A stretch of DNA of 64,000 bases from Intrasporangium calvum (GTDB lineage Bacteria; Actinomycetota; Actinomycetes; Actinomycetales; Dermatophilaceae). The translations under genes and the position numbers were made by a program. Shown here in pieces: positions 28,228 to 38,704 of the stretch. The notes below the pieces were generated by a model. That model had not been told where the DNA came from and searched no databases. It saw only the letters and a list, made by a program, of their open reading frames with translations. The stretch is from contig NZ_JAPFQL010000003.1 of the NCBI RefSeq assembly GCF_028446585.1, positions 62,001 through 126,000 on the forward strand, read 5' to 3'. The first letter of the stretch is position 1; each line of letters opens with the position of its first letter.

Positions 28228-29133
28228 TCATGCTGTGCGGGACCGGCGCGGAGCCGCGAGGTCGTCGATCACGCGAACCGGCGCGCCGGGGTCGGCGAAC
28301 GTGGCGCTGCCGACCTGGACTGCGGCCGCGCCCACGGAGAGCAGCTCCCGGGCGTCGCCGGCGGAGCGAACGCCACCGGCGCCGATGATGGTGGCCCTCT
28401 CCATCCGGCCGGCGATCATCGCTTGGTGGAGGCCGTGGACGGCAAGTGCGGCCTGCGGCCGCGTGGCTGGCCCGGAGACGCGGCCGACGACGGTGGCTCC
28501 CTCCCGGCGGCCGGCGTGGACCTGGAGCGCCATCCCCGCAGGACCATGACCGATGGTCAGCGCGTCAGCGCCCGCCTCGACGCAGGCCGCCGCCACCCCC
28601 ACGAGATCCGGCGCGTCCACGGCGAGCTTGGCCACGACGGCGATGTCGCGCGGCAGCTGCTCGCGCACGCGTCCGACGACCGTGGCCGCCGCCAGCGCAT
28701 CCTCGTCGAACCGCGAGCCGGCGGTGCTGCCGTTGCCGACGGTGAGGTTGACCTCGAGCGCGATGACGCAACCGAAGGCGTCGCTCGCCCGGAGTCGTTG
28801 CGCCACTTCGGCGAACTCGCTGCTGGAGCCGCCTGCGACGGAGAGGATGACGGCCGCCCCGACCGAACCCAGCCACGCGAGCTCGCGGACCGCGACCACA
28901 GCCGCGCCGGGGTTGGGCAGGGCGGTGTCCCACACCAGCCCGGCCGGGGTCTCCAGGATCCGGGGCGCGTCGGTGCCGACCTGCGCTGACACCGTCACCG
29001 AGGGGGTGACGAAGGCGCCCAGACGGGACAGGTCGAAGAAACGGTTCATTTCTCGACCCCACCCCGCGCAGCCCGAGGCCGTCATGACCGCGTTGCGCAG
29101 TCGATGTCCGCGGATGACGACAGTGGGGTCCAT
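28228..29133 (-). CDS. pyrD: Dihydroorotate dehydrogenase class 1B-like protein, active-site residues altered
   Basis: 301 residues; an FMN barrel of class 1B size in the expected operon place beside pyrK. Fold segments remain: AVMTASGCAGWG, PNPGAAVVAV, GRVSGPATRP and IIGAGGVRSAGDA. But residues normally used are changed: the FMN/substrate Lys of VTKSI is Pro (VTPSV, residue 44). The Asn of the LNxxGLxN segment is Trp (VWDTALPN, residue 68), and the Cys-bearing NxSCPN motif is NLTVGN (129-134). The Asn of INTLxGM is His (IGHGPAGM, 196). Lys169 is kept. It may be inactive or have a new function. I keep the family name only by context. Confidence 0.75.
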   Translation of the reverse strand: MDPTVVIRGHRLRNAVMTASGCAGWGREMNRFFDLSRLGAFVTPSVTVSAQVGTDAPRILETPAGLVWDTALPNPGAAVVAVRELAWLGSVGAAVILSVAGGSSSEFAEVAQRLRASDAFGCVIALEVNLTVGNGSTAGSRFDEDALAAATVVGRVREQLPRDIAVVAKLAVDAPDLVGVAAACVEAGADALTIGHGPAGMALQVHAGRREGATVVGRVSGPATRPQAALAVHGLHQAMIAGRMERATIIGAGGVRSAGDARELLSVGAAAVQVGSATFADPGAPVRVIDDLAAPRRSRTA

Positions 29134-30071
29134 CAGTGCCCCCGGCTCGAGCCGGGCGGATCACTGAGCGCGGGCTCCGCCCGGGGCTCGAGGCCCAGCG
29201 CCTCCCAGCGCACCCGGTCGCCGCGCAGGACCGGCCCCTCGGTGCAGGCTCGCACCAGGTGCGTCGCACCATCGGGGTCGGCCACCGGAACGGCGCACGT
29301 GGTGCACACGCCGATCCCGCAACCGAGGCCGGCCCCGCCTTCGGTCGTGGCCGGGTCGGTGATGGCCACGAGGCTGACGACGCCGAACCGGTCCGCAGCT
29401 GCCGCGGTGTCCCTCACCAGCCCGAGGGAGCCCGCCGCGTAGACCACGCCCGTCTCGCCGCCCTCGAGCAGCTGCGGCAGGACGTCCGCCGGCTCGCAGC
29501 GCCGGCCGATCGAGCCGTCGAGGGTCGTGACCACGGTCCGATCGCAGCCCCGGCGAGCCTCGACGAGGCCGAGGAGACGGTCCTCGCCGCGGCCGCCCAG
29601 AACCATGTAGACGCGGCAGCCACGCGAGCGCAGCAGCTCGGACAGCCACAGCATGGCGCCCCCGGCGGCGCCGTCCGCCACGAGCACGCACGCAACCGGC
29701 TCCGCCGGCAGCGGGAAACGGCGCCCCAGCGGCCCGACGACATCGACGTGGTCGTGCGGCCGACGGCGCGCCAGCCAGTCCGTGGCGGGATCCTCCAGGT
29801 CGAGGACGACCTCGACCGTCCCACCGTAGGCACCGGTCGGCGTCGCGCGGTGGACGAGCAGGAGTCGTCGCAGCGGCGCCACGCAGCCCTCGTCTCCCAC
29901 GGTGAGCGCCACCAGCTGCCCCGGCGCCGCAGCCTCGGCGACGGCGGGGGCGACCAGCGTCAGGTGCTGGTAGGCGCCCAGCCGGCGCGTCGCGATGACC
30001 TCGCACGACTCCGAGGCGACCCGGGACCTGTGCAGGACCTGGGTCGCCTCGCTGTCGGGGGGCACCGTCAC
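29133..30071 (-). CDS. pyrK: PyrK-like dihydroorotate dehydrogenase electron-transfer subunit
   Basis: 312 residues from GTG at 30071, overlapping the carB stop. A ferredoxin-reductase-like FAD/NAD domain is followed by a C-terminal [2Fe-2S] site with four cysteines: [16 protein letters not shown] (CX4CX2C) and [10 protein letters not shown]. The FAD motif near residue 75, usually RR-S-F-S-I, here reads LRRLLLVHR and lacks the Ser. The NAD region ([15 protein letters not shown]) is also unusual. In class 1B enzymes this subunit passes electrons from PyrD FMN to NAD. It is one base upstream of pyrD, and both proteins deviate from the family. Confidence 0.8.
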   Translation of the reverse strand: MTVPPDSEATQVLHRSRVASESCEVIATRRLGAYQHLTLVAPAVAEAAAPGQLVALTVGDEGCVAPLRRLLLVHRATPTGAYGGTVEVVLDLEDPATDWLARRRPHDHVDVVGPLGRRFPLPAEPVACVLVADGAAGGAMLWLSELLRSRGCRVYMVLGGRGEDRLLGLVEARRGCDRTVVTTLDGSIGRRCEPADVLPQLLEGGETGVVYAAGSLGLVRDTAAAADRFGVVSLVAITDPATTEGGAGLGCGIGVCTTCAVPVADPDGATHLVRACTEGPVLRGDRVRWEALGLEPRAEPALSDPPGSSRGH

Positions 30072-33000
30072 ACCGACAGCTCCACCGGCCGCTCGGTCGA
30101 TCCGGACTCGTCGGGCCCGGCCGTGAAGGGCCCGCCCCGGCCGAGCAGGTCGAGGTCTCGCGCGTGCTCCTGGAGCGACCGGACCCGGATCTCCTCGGTG
30201 AGGTGCGACTCGATCCCCAGGACCGCGGCCGCCAGGGTGGCGATCGTCGTGATGATCGGCAGGTCGGCGCTCGTCGTGGCGGCCCGGATCGCGTAGCCGT
30301 CGGCGCGGGCGTCCTGGCCGCTCGGCGTGTTGACGACCATCTTGACCGTCCCGTCCTCGATGAGCTCGACGATCGACTTCTCGCCCTCGTGGTCACCGGT
30401 CCGCTCGGTGAGCTTGCGGACCAGCGTGGCCTCGATGCCGTTGCGCTTGAGGACGGCAGCCGTCCCGGCGGTGGCGAGGATGGTGAAGCCGAGGTCGACG
30501 AGGCGCTTCACCGGGAAGAGCATGGCCCGCTTGTCCCGGTTGGCGACGGACACGAAGATCGCGCCCGACGTCGGCAGTCCGCCGCCGACGGCGAGCTGCG
30601 CCTTGGAGAAGGCCGAGCCGAAGTCGCGGTCGATGCCCATGACCTCGCCGGTCGATCGCATCTCGGGTCCGAGGATCGAGTCGACGGCGAGCCCCTCCGG
30701 CGTCCGGAACCGCTTGAACGGCAGGACCGCCTCCTTGCACGAGATCGGGGCGTGGTCGGGCAGCCGTCCACCGTCACCGGTGGGCGGCAGGATGCCCTCG
30801 GCGCGGAGCTCGGCGATGGTCGCGCCGAGCATGACCCGGGACGCGGCCCGGGCGAGGGCCACCCCGGTGGCCTTGGACACGAACGGCACGGTCCGCGATG
30901 CGCGGGGGTTGGCCTCGATGACGTAGAGGATGTCCTGGGCCAGGGCGAACTGGACGTTCATCAGGCCGTGGACGCCGATGCCTTCGGCGAGCTTGCGGGT
31001 CGCCACCCGGACCCGCTCGAGCTCGGCGTCCCCGAGGGTCGCGGGCGGCAGGGTGCACGCGCTGTCGCCCGAGTGGATGCCCGCCTCCTCGACGTGCTCC
31101 ATGATCCCGCCGAGGTAGAGCTCGTCGCCGTCGAAGAGGGCGTCGACGTCGATCTCGATCGCGTCGTCGAGGAACCGGTCGATGAGGATGGGGTGCTCCG
31201 GCGAGGCCTCGGTCGCCTTCTCGACGTAGGTGACGAGCGAGTCGTCGTCGTAGACGATGACCATGCCCCGGCCACCGAGGACGTAGGACGGCCGGACCAG
31301 CACCGGGTAACCGATCTCGCGGGCGACCGTCAGGGCCTCCTCGGGGCTGAACGCGGTGCCGTGCTTCGGAGCCACCAGCCCGGCCTTGGCGAGCACCTGG
31401 CCGAACGCACCACGGTCCTCCGCGAGGTGGATCGCCGCGGGGGACGTGCCGACGATCTGCACCCCCTCGTCCGCGAGCGCCTGGGCCAGCCCCAGTGGGG
31501 TCTGGCCACCGAACTGGACGATGACACCCGCGATGGGGCCGGCCTGGGACTCGGCGTGGATGACCTCGAGGACGTCCTCGAGGGTGAGCGGCTCGAAGTA
31601 GAGCCGGCTGCTCGTGTCGTAGTCCGTCGAGACGGTCTCCGGGTTGCAGTTGACCATCACGGTGTCGTAGCCGGACTCGCGGAGTGCGAAGGAGGCGTGC
31701 ACGCAGGAGTAGTCGAACTCGACGCCCTGACCGATCCGGTTGGGGCCCGAGCCGAGGATGATGACGGCCGGCCGCTCGCGGGGGGCCACCTCGGTCTCCT
31801 CGTCGTAGGAGGAGTAGTGGTAGGGCGTCGTGGCGGCGAACTCCGCGGCACAGGTGTCGACGGTCTTGTAGACCGGCCGCACACCGAGGGCGTGGCGCAC
31901 TCCCCTGACCACGGCCTCCGGCATCGCGCGGAGCGCTCCGAGCTGGGCGTCGCTGAAGCCGTGCCGCTTGGCCAGCCGAAGCAGCTCGGGTGTCAGCGTC
32001 GGCTCGGCCGCGAGCATGTGGGCGACCTCGTTGATGAGCTGGATCTGGTCGAGGAACCACGGGTCGATGCCGGTCGCCTCGTGGACCTCCTCGACCGTGC
32101 AGCCGCCGCGCAGGGCCTGCTGGACGAGGACGATCCGGCCGTCGGTCGGCACCTTCGCCTCCTCGAGGAGACGAAGGGCAGCGGCCCGCGTGACCTCGCC
32201 CTTCCAGTGGAAGGTCGCGTCCTTCTTCTCGAGGGAGCGCAGCGCCTTCTGGAGGGCCTCGGTGAAGTTGCGCCCGATCGCCATGGCCTCACCGACCGAC
32301 TTCATCGTCGTCGTCAGCGTCGGGTCGGCGGCCGGGAACTTCTCGAAGGCGAAGCGCGGCACCTTGACGACGATGTAGTCGAGCGTCGGCTCGAAGCTCG
32401 CCGGCGTCTCCTTCGTGATGTCGTTGGGCACCTCGTCGAGCGTGTAGCCGATCGCCATCTTCGCCGCGATCTTCGCGATCGGGAAGCCGGTCGCCTTCGA
32501 GGCGAGCGCGCTCGACCGGGAGACGCGCGGGTTCATCTCGATGACGATGATCCGCCCGTCCACGGGGTTGACGGCGAACTGGATGTTGCAGCCGCCCGTC
32601 TCGACGCCGACCTCGCGGATGACGGCGATGCCGATGTCGCGCAGCCGCTGGTACTCGCGGTCGGTGAGCGTCAGCGCCGGGGCGACGGTGATCGAGTCGC
32701 CCGTGTGCACGCCCATCGGGTCGAGGTTCTCGATCGAGCAGACGACCACGACGTTGTCGCGGTGGTCGCGCATCACCTCGAGCTCGTACTCCTTCCACCC
32801 GAGGATGGACTCCTCGAGGAGCACCTCGGTCACCGGCGAGTACTGGAGGCCGGCACCGGCGATGCGGCGCAGGTCGGCCTCGTCGTAGGCGAAGCCGGAC
32901 CCGAGCCCGCCCATGGTGAAGGAGGGGCGGACGACCACGGGGTAGTTGAGCTCCTCGGCCGCCGCGAGGCACTCGTCCATCGTGTGGCAGATGATGGAGC

Positions 33001-33433
33001 GGGCGGACTCCGCGCCGCACCGTTCGACGACGCCCTTGAACTTCTCGCGGTCCTCGCCGAGCTGGATCGCCTCGACGTTCGCACCGATGAGGGGGCAGTT
33101 GTAGCGCTCGAGGACGCCGTTCTCGTGCAGCGCGATGGCGCAGTTGAGCGCGGTCTGGCCGCCGAGGGTGGCGAGGACGGCGTCCGGCCGCTCCTTGGCG
33201 ATGATCGCCTCGACCACCTCGGGCGTGATCGGCTCGACGTAGGTGGCGTCGGCGAACTCCGGGTCGGTCATGATCGTCGCGGGGTTGCTGTTGACGAGGA
33301 CGACGCGGATGCCCTCCTCGCGCAGCACCCGGCAGGCCTGGGTGCCCGAGTAGTCGAACTCGACGGCCTGGCCGATGACGATCGGCCCGGAGCCGATGAC
33401 GAGGACGCTCTTGATGTCGTCACGCTTGGGCAT
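30068..33433 (-). CDS. carB: Carbamoyl phosphate synthase, large subunit
   Basis: 1121 residues from the ATG at 33433, which shares its A with the carA stop. Two ATP-grasp halves are seen: the first opens with [21 protein letters not shown] and has [16 protein letters not shown]; the second repeats with [19 protein letters not shown] and [18 protein letters not shown]-terminal allosteric MGS-like domain begins near residue 960 ([20 protein letters not shown]). It makes carbamoyl phosphate for both pyrimidines and arginine. Full length. Confidence 0.97.
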   Translation of the reverse strand: MPKRDDIKSVLVIGSGPIVIGQAVEFDYSGTQACRVLREEGIRVVLVNSNPATIMTDPEFADATYVEPITPEVVEAIIAKERPDAVLATLGGQTALNCAIALHENGVLERYNCPLIGANVEAIQLGEDREKFKGVVERCGAESARSIICHTMDECLAAAEELNYPVVVRPSFTMGGLGSGFAYDEADLRRIAGAGLQYSPVTEVLLEESILGWKEYELEVMRDHRDNVVVVCSIENLDPMGVHTGDSITVAPALTLTDREYQRLRDIGIAVIREVGVETGGCNIQFAVNPVDGRIIVIEMNPRVSRSSALASKATGFPIAKIAAKMAIGYTLDEVPNDITKETPASFEPTLDYIVVKVPRFAFEKFPAADPTLTTTMKSVGEAMAIGRNFTEALQKALRSLEKKDATFHWKGEVTRAAALRLLEEAKVPTDGRIVLVQQALRGGCTVEEVHEATGIDPWFLDQIQLINEVAHMLAAEPTLTPELLRLAKRHGFSDAQLGALRAMPEAVVRGVRHALGVRPVYKTVDTCAAEFAATTPYHYSSYDEETEVAPRERPAVIILGSGPNRIGQGVEFDYSCVHASFALRESGYDTVMVNCNPETVSTDYDTSSRLYFEPLTLEDVLEVIHAESQAGPIAGVIVQFGGQTPLGLAQALADEGVQIVGTSPAAIHLAEDRGAFGQVLAKAGLVAPKHGTAFSPEEALTVAREIGYPVLVRPSYVLGGRGMVIVYDDDSLVTYVEKATEASPEHPILIDRFLDDAIEIDVDALFDGDELYLGGIMEHVEEAGIHSGDSACTLPPATLGDAELERVRVATRKLAEGIGVHGLMNVQFALAQDILYVIEANPRASRTVPFVSKATGVALARAASRVMLGATIAELRAEGILPPTGDGGRLPDHAPISCKEAVLPFKRFRTPEGLAVDSILGPEMRSTGEVMGIDRDFGSAFSKAQLAVGGGLPTSGAIFVSVANRDKRAMLFPVKRLVDLGFTILATAGTAAVLKRNGIEATLVRKLTERTGDHEGEKSIVELIEDGTVKMVVNTPSGQDARADGYAIRAATTSADLPIITTIATLAAAVLGIESHLTEEIRVRSLQEHARDLDLLGRGGPFTAGPDESGSTERPVELSV

Positions 33434-34623
33434 CAGGCGTCCACTCCCTGGGTCATGTGCGAGGTCTTGTGCTGGGTCATGAGTTCGATGAACCGGTCGA
33501 ACAGGTAGGCGGCGTCGTGCGGGCCGGCCGCGGCCTCCGGGTGGTACTGCACCGAGTAGGCCGGGACGTCCAGGCACTCGAGCCCTTCCACGACGTCGTC
33601 GTTGAGGCAGACGTGCGAGACACGGGCCCGACCGAAAGCGGTGTCGCTGACCGAGTCGAGGGGCGCGTCGACGGCGAAGCCGTGGTTGTGCGCGGTCACC
33701 TCGACCTTGCCGGTGGCCCGGTCCATGACCGGCTGGTTGATCCCCCGGTGGCCGTACTTGAGCTTGTAGGTGCCGAAGCCGAGGGCCCGGCCGAGGAGCT
33801 GGTTGCCGAAGCAGATCCCGAAGAACGGGACGCGGTCGCCGAGCACCTCGCGGAGCAGGGTGATTTCGTGCTCCGCGGTGGCCGGGTCACCCGGGCCGTT
33901 GGAGAAGAAGACGCCGTCGGGTCCGTGTTCCCCCACTGCCTTGATGTCCTCGATGGTGGCGGTGGCGGGCAGGACGTGGACCTCGATGCCGCGCTCGGCC
34001 ATGAGCTGCGGCGTCATCTCCTTGATCCCGAGGTCGAGGGCCGCGACGGTGAAGCGCTTCTCGCCCTGTGCCGGGACGACGTAGGCCTCGGTGGTCGTGA
34101 CCTCCTGCGCGAGTGCGGCCCCTTCCATCCGGGGGGCGGCGAGGACGCGCTCGAGGAGCTGGGTCTCGGGCCGGCCGGCCGCTTCGCCGCTGAAGATGCC
34201 GACTCGCATGGAGCCTCGCTCGCGCAGGTGGCGGGTGAGGGCCCGGGTGTCGATCTCGCAGATGCCGACGATGCCCTGGTCTCGCAGCTCGTCCTCGAGG
34301 CCGCGACGGGCCCGCCAGTTCGAGGAGCGCAGGGCCGGGTCCCGGACGACGAAGCCGGCCGCCCAGATGCGGTGGGACTCGTTGTCCTCGTCATTGAAGC
34401 CGGTGTTGCCGATGTGGGGGGCCGTCATGACGATGACCTGGCGGTGATAGCTCGGGTCGGTCAGCGTCTCCTGGTAGCCGGTCATGCCGGTCGAGAAGAC
34501 GGCCTCGCCGAAGGTCTCGCCCTCGGCTCCGTAGGACAGGCCCCGGAAGGTGCGGCCGTCCTCGAGGACGAGCATCGCGGGCGTGCGGACGAGCCCCGTG
34601 GGGCTGGGGGGGTTCAGGGTCAC
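33433..34623 (-). CDS. carA: Carbamoyl phosphate synthase, small (glutaminase) subunit
   Basis: 396 residues from a GTG at 34623 that overlaps the pyrC stop (GTGA). The N-terminal domain has [18 protein letters not shown] and [17 protein letters not shown]. The C-terminal glutamine amidotransferase has [18 protein letters not shown] with the nucleophilic Cys, and the His-Glu pair in [12 protein letters not shown]. The FGNQ form (in place of LGHQ) is common in actinobacterial CarA. Glutamine-derived ammonia passes to CarB. Confidence 0.96.
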   Translation of the reverse strand: MTLNPPSPTGLVRTPAMLVLEDGRTFRGLSYGAEGETFGEAVFSTGMTGYQETLTDPSYHRQVIVMTAPHIGNTGFNDEDNESHRIWAAGFVVRDPALRSSNWRARRGLEDELRDQGIVGICEIDTRALTRHLRERGSMRVGIFSGEAAGRPETQLLERVLAAPRMEGAALAQEVTTTEAYVVPAQGEKRFTVAALDLGIKEMTPQLMAERGIEVHVLPATATIEDIKAVGEHGPDGVFFSNGPGDPATAEHEITLLREVLGDRVPFFGICFGNQLLGRALGFGTYKLKYGHRGINQPVMDRATGKVEVTAHNHGFAVDAPLDSVSDTAFGRARVSHVCLNDDVVEGLECLDVPAYSVQYHPEAAAGPHDAAYLFDRFIELMTQHKTSHMTQGVDA

Positions 34624-35927
34624 GATGCGCTCTCCATCACGGTCGTGTCGGTGCTGTGGGTGACCGTCCCGCGGTGGATGGTCGTGTGGACGGCGCCCCG
34701 GAAGGTGCGCCCGTGCCAGGGGTTGTTGCGCGAGCGGCTGCGGCTGCTCGCTGCGTCGACGGTGACCTCGCGGTCCGGGTCGACCAGGGTGATATTGGCG
34801 GGCGAGCCCGGCTCCAGGGCCCGTCCGTGCCCGGTCAGTCCGCCGATGCGGGCCGGTGCCGTCGACATGACGCGGGCCACGTCGGCCCAGTCGAGCAGCC
34901 CGGGGCGCACCATGAGGTCGCTGACCACGGCGAGGGCGGTCTCGAGGCCGAGCATCCCGAACGCGGCATCGACGAAGGTGTGCTCCTTGTCCTGCCGGGC
35001 ATGGGGGGCGTGGTCCGTCGCGACGACGTCGATGGTGCCGTCGGCGAGGGCCGCCCGCAGCGCCTCGACGTCCTCCTGCGGCCGGAGCGGCGGGTTGACC
35101 TTGTAGACCGGGTCGTAGCCGGCGAGCAGGTCGGTCGTCAGCGCGAGGTGGTGGGGCGTGACCTCGGCCGTGACGTCGATGCCCTGGGCCTTGGCCCAGC
35201 GGACCACCTCGACGGTGCCGGCGGTGGACACGTGCGCGACGTGGATCCGCGAGCCGGTGTGCCGGGCGAGCATGACGTCGCGCGCGACGATCGTCTCCTC
35301 GGCGACCGATGGCCACCCGGGCAGCCCCAGCCGCCCGGACAGCTCGCCCTCGTGGCAGCAGGCCGTGGCATCGGCGAGCCGTGGGTCCTGGGCGTGCTGG
35401 GAGATGACCCCGCCGAAGGCCTTGACGTATTCCAGCGCGCGCCGCATGAGGCGCGCGTCGTGGACGCACCGCCCGTCGTCGGAGAAGACGCGGACCTGGG
35501 CGCGGGAACGGGCCATCAGGCCGAGCTCGGCGAGCTCGGCACCCTCGAGACCCTTGGTCACGGCACCGACGGGCACGACGTCGACGAGGCCGGCTGCCCG
35601 GCCGAGGTCGAGCACGCGCTCGGCGGCTTCGGCCGTGTCGGTCACGGGGCTGGTGTTGGCCATCGCGAAGACGGCCGTGTAGCCGCCGACGGCCGCCGCT
35701 GCGGACCCTGTCGCGATGGTCTCCGCGTCCTCGCGGCCGGGCTCACGGAGGTGGACGTGCAGGTCGACGAGCCCGGGGAGGGCGACCAGACCATCGGCGT
35801 CGATGACCTCGACTCCGGTGCCCTCGGCACCCATGGCGCCGACCTCTCGGATCACACCGTCCTCGACGAGCAGGTCGGCCGGGTCACCGCCGAGGATGCG
35901 GGCTCCACGGACGAGCAGGCGGGTCAT
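34620..35927 (-). CDS. pyrC: Dihydroorotase
   Basis: 435 residues. It closes carbamoyl aspartate to dihydroorotate. The metal site is visible as [21 protein letters not shown], followed by [15 protein letters not shown]; later [26 protein letters not shown] and [15 protein letters not shown] carry the other metal and substrate residues. Of the two dihydroorotase types it is the amidohydrolase type I. It overlaps pyrB upstream and carA downstream by four bases each. Confidence 0.96.
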   Translation of the reverse strand: MTRLLVRGARILGGDPADLLVEDGVIREVGAMGAEGTGVEVIDADGLVALPGLVDLHVHLREPGREDAETIATGSAAAAVGGYTAVFAMANTSPVTDTAEAAERVLDLGRAAGLVDVVPVGAVTKGLEGAELAELGLMARSRAQVRVFSDDGRCVHDARLMRRALEYVKAFGGVISQHAQDPRLADATACCHEGELSGRLGLPGWPSVAEETIVARDVMLARHTGSRIHVAHVSTAGTVEVVRWAKAQGIDVTAEVTPHHLALTTDLLAGYDPVYKVNPPLRPQEDVEALRAALADGTIDVVATDHAPHARQDKEHTFVDAAFGMLGLETALAVVSDLMVRPGLLDWADVARVMSTAPARIGGLTGHGRALEPGSPANITLVDPDREVTVDAASSRSRSRNNPWHGRTFRGAVHTTIHRGTVTHSTDTTVMESAS

Positions 35928-36973
35928 CGGGCGACTCCTTCGGGCTGCGGTGCGGCCGACGGCAGGGCAGCGACGGCGGGGGTGGTCTCCAGATCCGGGG
36001 CGCGGCCTGGCTCACGAGGGGGTGTGTCCGCGTCGTTGCCGGCGAGGAGGTGGTAGAGGACGGCCATCCGCACGGCGACGCCGGCGGAGACCTGGTCGAG
36101 CACGACGGACCGGGCGCTGTCGGCCGCCTCGGGGGCGATCTCGAGGCCGCGGTTCATCGGCCCGGGGTGCAGGATGAGGACCTCGGGGTTGCGCGCGACG
36201 AGCCGGTCGAGCCGGTCCCGCGTGAGGCCGTAGCCGACCGTGTATTCCCGCGCGGTCGGGAAGTAGCCGCCGCTCATCCGCTCGCGCTGGACCCGCAGCA
36301 TCATCACGGCGTCGACGGGGTCGTCGCCGCCCAGGACCGCGTCGAGGTCCCACGACGTGGCGAAACCGTCGCTCGCACTCCACGTCGCGATGCCGCTCGG
36401 CATCAGGGTCGGCGGCGCGACGACGGTGACACGCGCGCCCAAGGTCTTGAGGGTGATGACGTTGCTCCGGAAGACGCGGGAGTGGGTCAGGTCGCCGACG
36501 ATGACGACGTGCTTGCCGTCGAGGTCGCCGAGCCGGCTGCGCAGGGTGTAGGCGTCGAGGAGTGCCTGCGTGGGGTGCTCGTGCGTGCCGTCACCGGCGT
36601 TGATGACCGAGCACCGCACCCACTGGCTCACCTGCTGGCAGGCGCCGGACGCGTGGTGCCGGATGACGAGCGCGTCCACCGACATCGCGTCGATGGTCAT
36701 CGCGGTGTCGCGCAGGCTCTCCCCCTTCGAGGTCGACGAACCCTTGGCCGACAGGTTGATCGTGTCGGCGGACATCCACTTGCCGGCGATCTCGAACGAC
36801 GAGCGCGTGCGCGTCGAGTCCTCGAAGAAGAAGTTGATGACGGTCCGGCCGCGCAGGGTGGGGACCTTCTTGACCTCGCGGCGCTGGAGGTCGTGCATCG
36901 ACTCGGCGGTGGCGAGGATGTTCTCGACCTCGCTCCGGCTGAGGTCGGCAGAAGAGAGCAGGTGCCTGGTCAT
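35924..36973 (-). CDS. pyrB: Aspartate carbamoyltransferase catalytic chain
   Basis: 349 residues. It joins carbamoyl phosphate and aspartate. The carbamoyl phosphate loop [17 protein letters not shown], the [14 protein letters not shown] loop and [18 protein letters not shown] are all present. [12 protein letters not shown] follows, with PGPxNRG being the aspartate loop. A C-terminal extension of about 30 residues rich in Pro and Ala is not expected in the E. coli enzyme. No pyrI regulatory gene is present, as usual in actinobacteria. It overlaps pyrR and pyrC. Confidence 0.96.
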   Translation of the reverse strand: MTRHLLSSADLSRSEVENILATAESMHDLQRREVKKVPTLRGRTVINFFFEDSTRTRSSFEIAGKWMSADTINLSAKGSSTSKGESLRDTAMTIDAMSVDALVIRHHASGACQQVSQWVRCSVINAGDGTHEHPTQALLDAYTLRSRLGDLDGKHVVIVGDLTHSRVFRSNVITLKTLGARVTVVAPPTLMPSGIATWSASDGFATSWDLDAVLGGDDPVDAVMMLRVQRERMSGGYFPTAREYTVGYGLTRDRLDRLVARNPEVLILHPGPMNRGLEIAPEAADSARSVVLDQVSAGVAVRMAVLYHLLAGNDADTPPREPGRAPDLETTPAVAALPSAAPQPEGVAR

Positions 36974-37560
36974 CGTCCTTCGCCTCCGCTGATGCGCACG
37001 ACGTCGAGGCCGTCGAGCTCGGAAACCCGCACGTGGACCCGCTCGTCGCGGGAGGTGGGGAGGTTCTTGCCGACGTGGTCGGCCCGGATCGGCAGCTCGC
37101 GATGGCCGCGGTCGACGAGCACCGCGAGGCGGACCGCGCGGGGCCGGCCGAGCTCGGACAGGGCGTCGAGGGCGGCGCGGATCGTCCGGCCGGAGTAGAG
37201 CACGTCGTCGACGAGCACGACGATCTTGTCGTCGATGCCCGTCTCGGGGATGCGGGAGCGATGGGCGGCGCGGACCGGCTGGCGGCGCAGGTCGTCGCGG
37301 TGGAGCGTGACGTCGAGTTCGCCGACCGGCACGGCGACTCCCTCAACGGCCTCGATGGCCGCGCCGAGCCGCTGGGCGAGCGGGACTCCGCGCGACGGGA
37401 TGCCGAGGAGCACCAGGTCGGCGGCTCCCTTGTTGCGCTCGAGGATCTCGTGGCCGATGCGGCGCAGGGCCCGGGAGATGTCATCCGCGCTGAGGACGTC
37501 TCGGGCGTCCTCGGGGATGGTCGGGTGTGGTGCCGGCGCATTCAGGTCAGGGCAGGTCAC
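36970..37560 (-). CDS. pyrR: PyrR: pyr operon RNA-binding regulator / uracil phosphoribosyltransferase
   Basis: 196 residues from the GTG at 37560. AAGGAGG is spaced about ten bases upstream. The PRPP motif [20 protein letters not shown] is plain, and [15 protein letters not shown] and [14 protein letters not shown] match the family. The protein binds a conserved RNA loop when UMP is high and lowers pyr expression. A matching RNA motif stands upstream of its own start (37580-37597), so autoregulation is expected. First gene of the operon pyrR-pyrB-pyrC-carA-carB-pyrK-pyrD-pyrF. Confidence 0.95.
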   Translation of the reverse strand: MTCPDLNAPAPHPTIPEDARDVLSADDISRALRRIGHEILERNKGAADLVLLGIPSRGVPLAQRLGAAIEAVEGVAVPVGELDVTLHRDDLRRQPVRAAHRSRIPETGIDDKIVVLVDDVLYSGRTIRAALDALSELGRPRAVRLAVLVDRGHRELPIRADHVGKNLPTSRDERVHVRVSELDGLDVVRISGGEGR

Positions 37561-37579
37561 AGCCGCTGGACCTCCTTCC

Positions 37580-37597
37580 CCGCCTCACAGGACGGTG
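37580..37597 (-). promoter_or_regulatory. PyrR-binding RNA motif in the pyr leader
   Basis: The minus-strand RNA reads CCGTCCTGTGAGGCGG, matching the PyrR consensus loop (UCCNGNGAGG) closed by a CCG/CGG stem. It ends a few bases before the Shine-Dalgarno AAGGAGG of pyrR, so it probably blocks ribosome binding when PyrR is bound, as described for mycobacterial pyr leaders. No terminator hairpin is seen, which also favours translational control. Confidence 0.65.
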
Positions 37598-37691
37598 GTT
37601 AAAGGATGTCTTCCGGCGGAGAGTCTAACGGGCTGCCGGGGGTGCCCGATGCACCGACTGGCCCGTGGGACGGGACAACCCCCCAGCAGGC

Positions 37692-37707
37692 CGTATGCCG
37701 CTGGGCC
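37692..37707 (+). repeat. Dispersed repeat copy 8, upstream of pyrR
   Basis: CGTATGCCGCTGGGCC in the 172-base gap between pyrR and the flavodoxin-like gene. Confidence 0.85.
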
Positions 37708-37732
37708 CGGTCCCGCCTCGTGAGCGGTTCCT

Positions 37733-38188
37733 TCACCCCATGAGCGTGGCGGCCAGCGTGCCGCCCAGCTCGAACGCCGCCTCGCGCACCTGCTTGTCGA
37801 CCGGTCCGACGACGAGCAGGGGCGCGGCGGCCCGGACCCAACCGAGGGCGCCGCTGATCGACTCGATCGCTCGGCGAGCGCCCTCGGTGTCGTTGTTGCC
37901 GTGGACCCAGCAGCCGTAGGGCAGGCCCCGCTTGGCCTCGAGGGTCGGGTAGTAGACCGTGTCGAAGAAGTGCTTGAGCGCGCCGCTCATGTAGCCGATG
38001 TTGGCGGGTGTGCCGAGCAGCACGCCGTCAGCGGCGAGCAGGTCGCTCGCGGTGGCGGACAGGGCCGGGTGGACATCGACGTCGACTCCCTCGATGCCCT
38101 CGGCGCGGGTGCCGGCGAGCACCGCCTCGAGGAGCTCCTGCATCGCGGGCGAGGGGGTGTGGTGGACGACGAGCAGCCGGGCGGTCAC
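37733..38188 (-). CDS. Flavodoxin-fold NAD(P)H:quinone oxidoreductase-like protein
   Basis: 151 residues. It starts with a beta strand and a short flavin-phosphate-type loop (LLVVHHTPSPAMQELLEAVLA), followed by GVLLGTPANIGYMSGALKHFFDTVYY. The latter resembles the WrbA/FMN-reductase region that covers the isoalloxazine. An NAD(P)H-dependent flavin-mononucleotide reductase role is likely; the physiological partner is unknown. It lies between pyrR and nusB, a place held by bldD in streptomycetes. Confidence 0.75.
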   Translation of the reverse strand: MTARLLVVHHTPSPAMQELLEAVLAGTRAEGIEGVDVDVHPALSATASDLLAADGVLLGTPANIGYMSGALKHFFDTVYYPTLEAKRGLPYGCWVHGNNDTEGARRAIESISGALGWVRAAAPLLVVGPVDKQVREAAFELGGTLAATLMG

Positions 38189-38274
38189 GGACCCAACCTA
38201 GCCGTGCACCGACCTCCGGACGCACGTGTGCCGACCGCGCGACATTTCGCGCGATCGGCACACAGGTGAGCACG

Positions 38275-38688
38275 TCAGACGATGGTCGCCTTGACCTCGG
38301 CGAGGCGGCCGAGCAGGCCATTGACGAAGCCCGGCGACTCGTCGGTCGACAGCTCGGTCGCGAGGGCTACCGCTTCGGAGATCGCGACGGCGTCGGGGAT
38401 CTCGTCGTTGAAGAGGACCTCCCACGCGCCGATCCGCAGGATGGCTCGGTCGACAGCCGGCATCCGGTCGAGCGTCCACCCCTGGCTGTAGTCGGTCAGC
38501 GCGGCGTCGATGTCGCGCCACCGGGCGACGACGCCGCGCACCAGCGTCGCGGTGTAGGGGTTGTTGCCGGCGCGGCTCTCGGAGTCGCGCAGTCGCTCGT
38601 CGAGGAGCGTCTCTGCGTTGACCCGGCGCTGGTCGGCCTCGAAGAGGATGTCGAGCGCCCGGGACCGGGCTTTCGTGCGGGCTGACAA
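38275..38688 (-). CDS. nusB: Transcription antitermination factor NusB
   Basis: 137 residues from a TTG at 38688 (MSARTKARSRALDILFEAD). It follows the efp stop by 16 bases and no ATG or GTG fits better. NusB is an all-helical RNA-binding protein that with NusE acts in rRNA transcription antitermination. Helical motifs VDRAILRIGAWEVLF and PDAVAISEAVALATELS, and the end SPGFVNGLLGRLA, are standard. It is the usual partner of efp. Confidence 0.93.
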   Translation of the reverse strand: MSARTKARSRALDILFEADQRRVNAETLLDERLRDSESRAGNNPYTATLVRGVVARWRDIDAALTDYSQGWTLDRMPAVDRAILRIGAWEVLFNDEIPDAVAISEAVALATELSTDESPGFVNGLLGRLAEVKATIV

Positions 38689-38704
38689 GGAGATCCGTGT
38701 CCGA

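Noticed and set aside
30164-33508. Plus-strand open frame of over 1100 codons opposite carB
   Set aside because: It is the antisense shadow of carB; long antisense frames are expected at this GC content, and the product is low-complexity with Arg, Asp, Gly and Leu.
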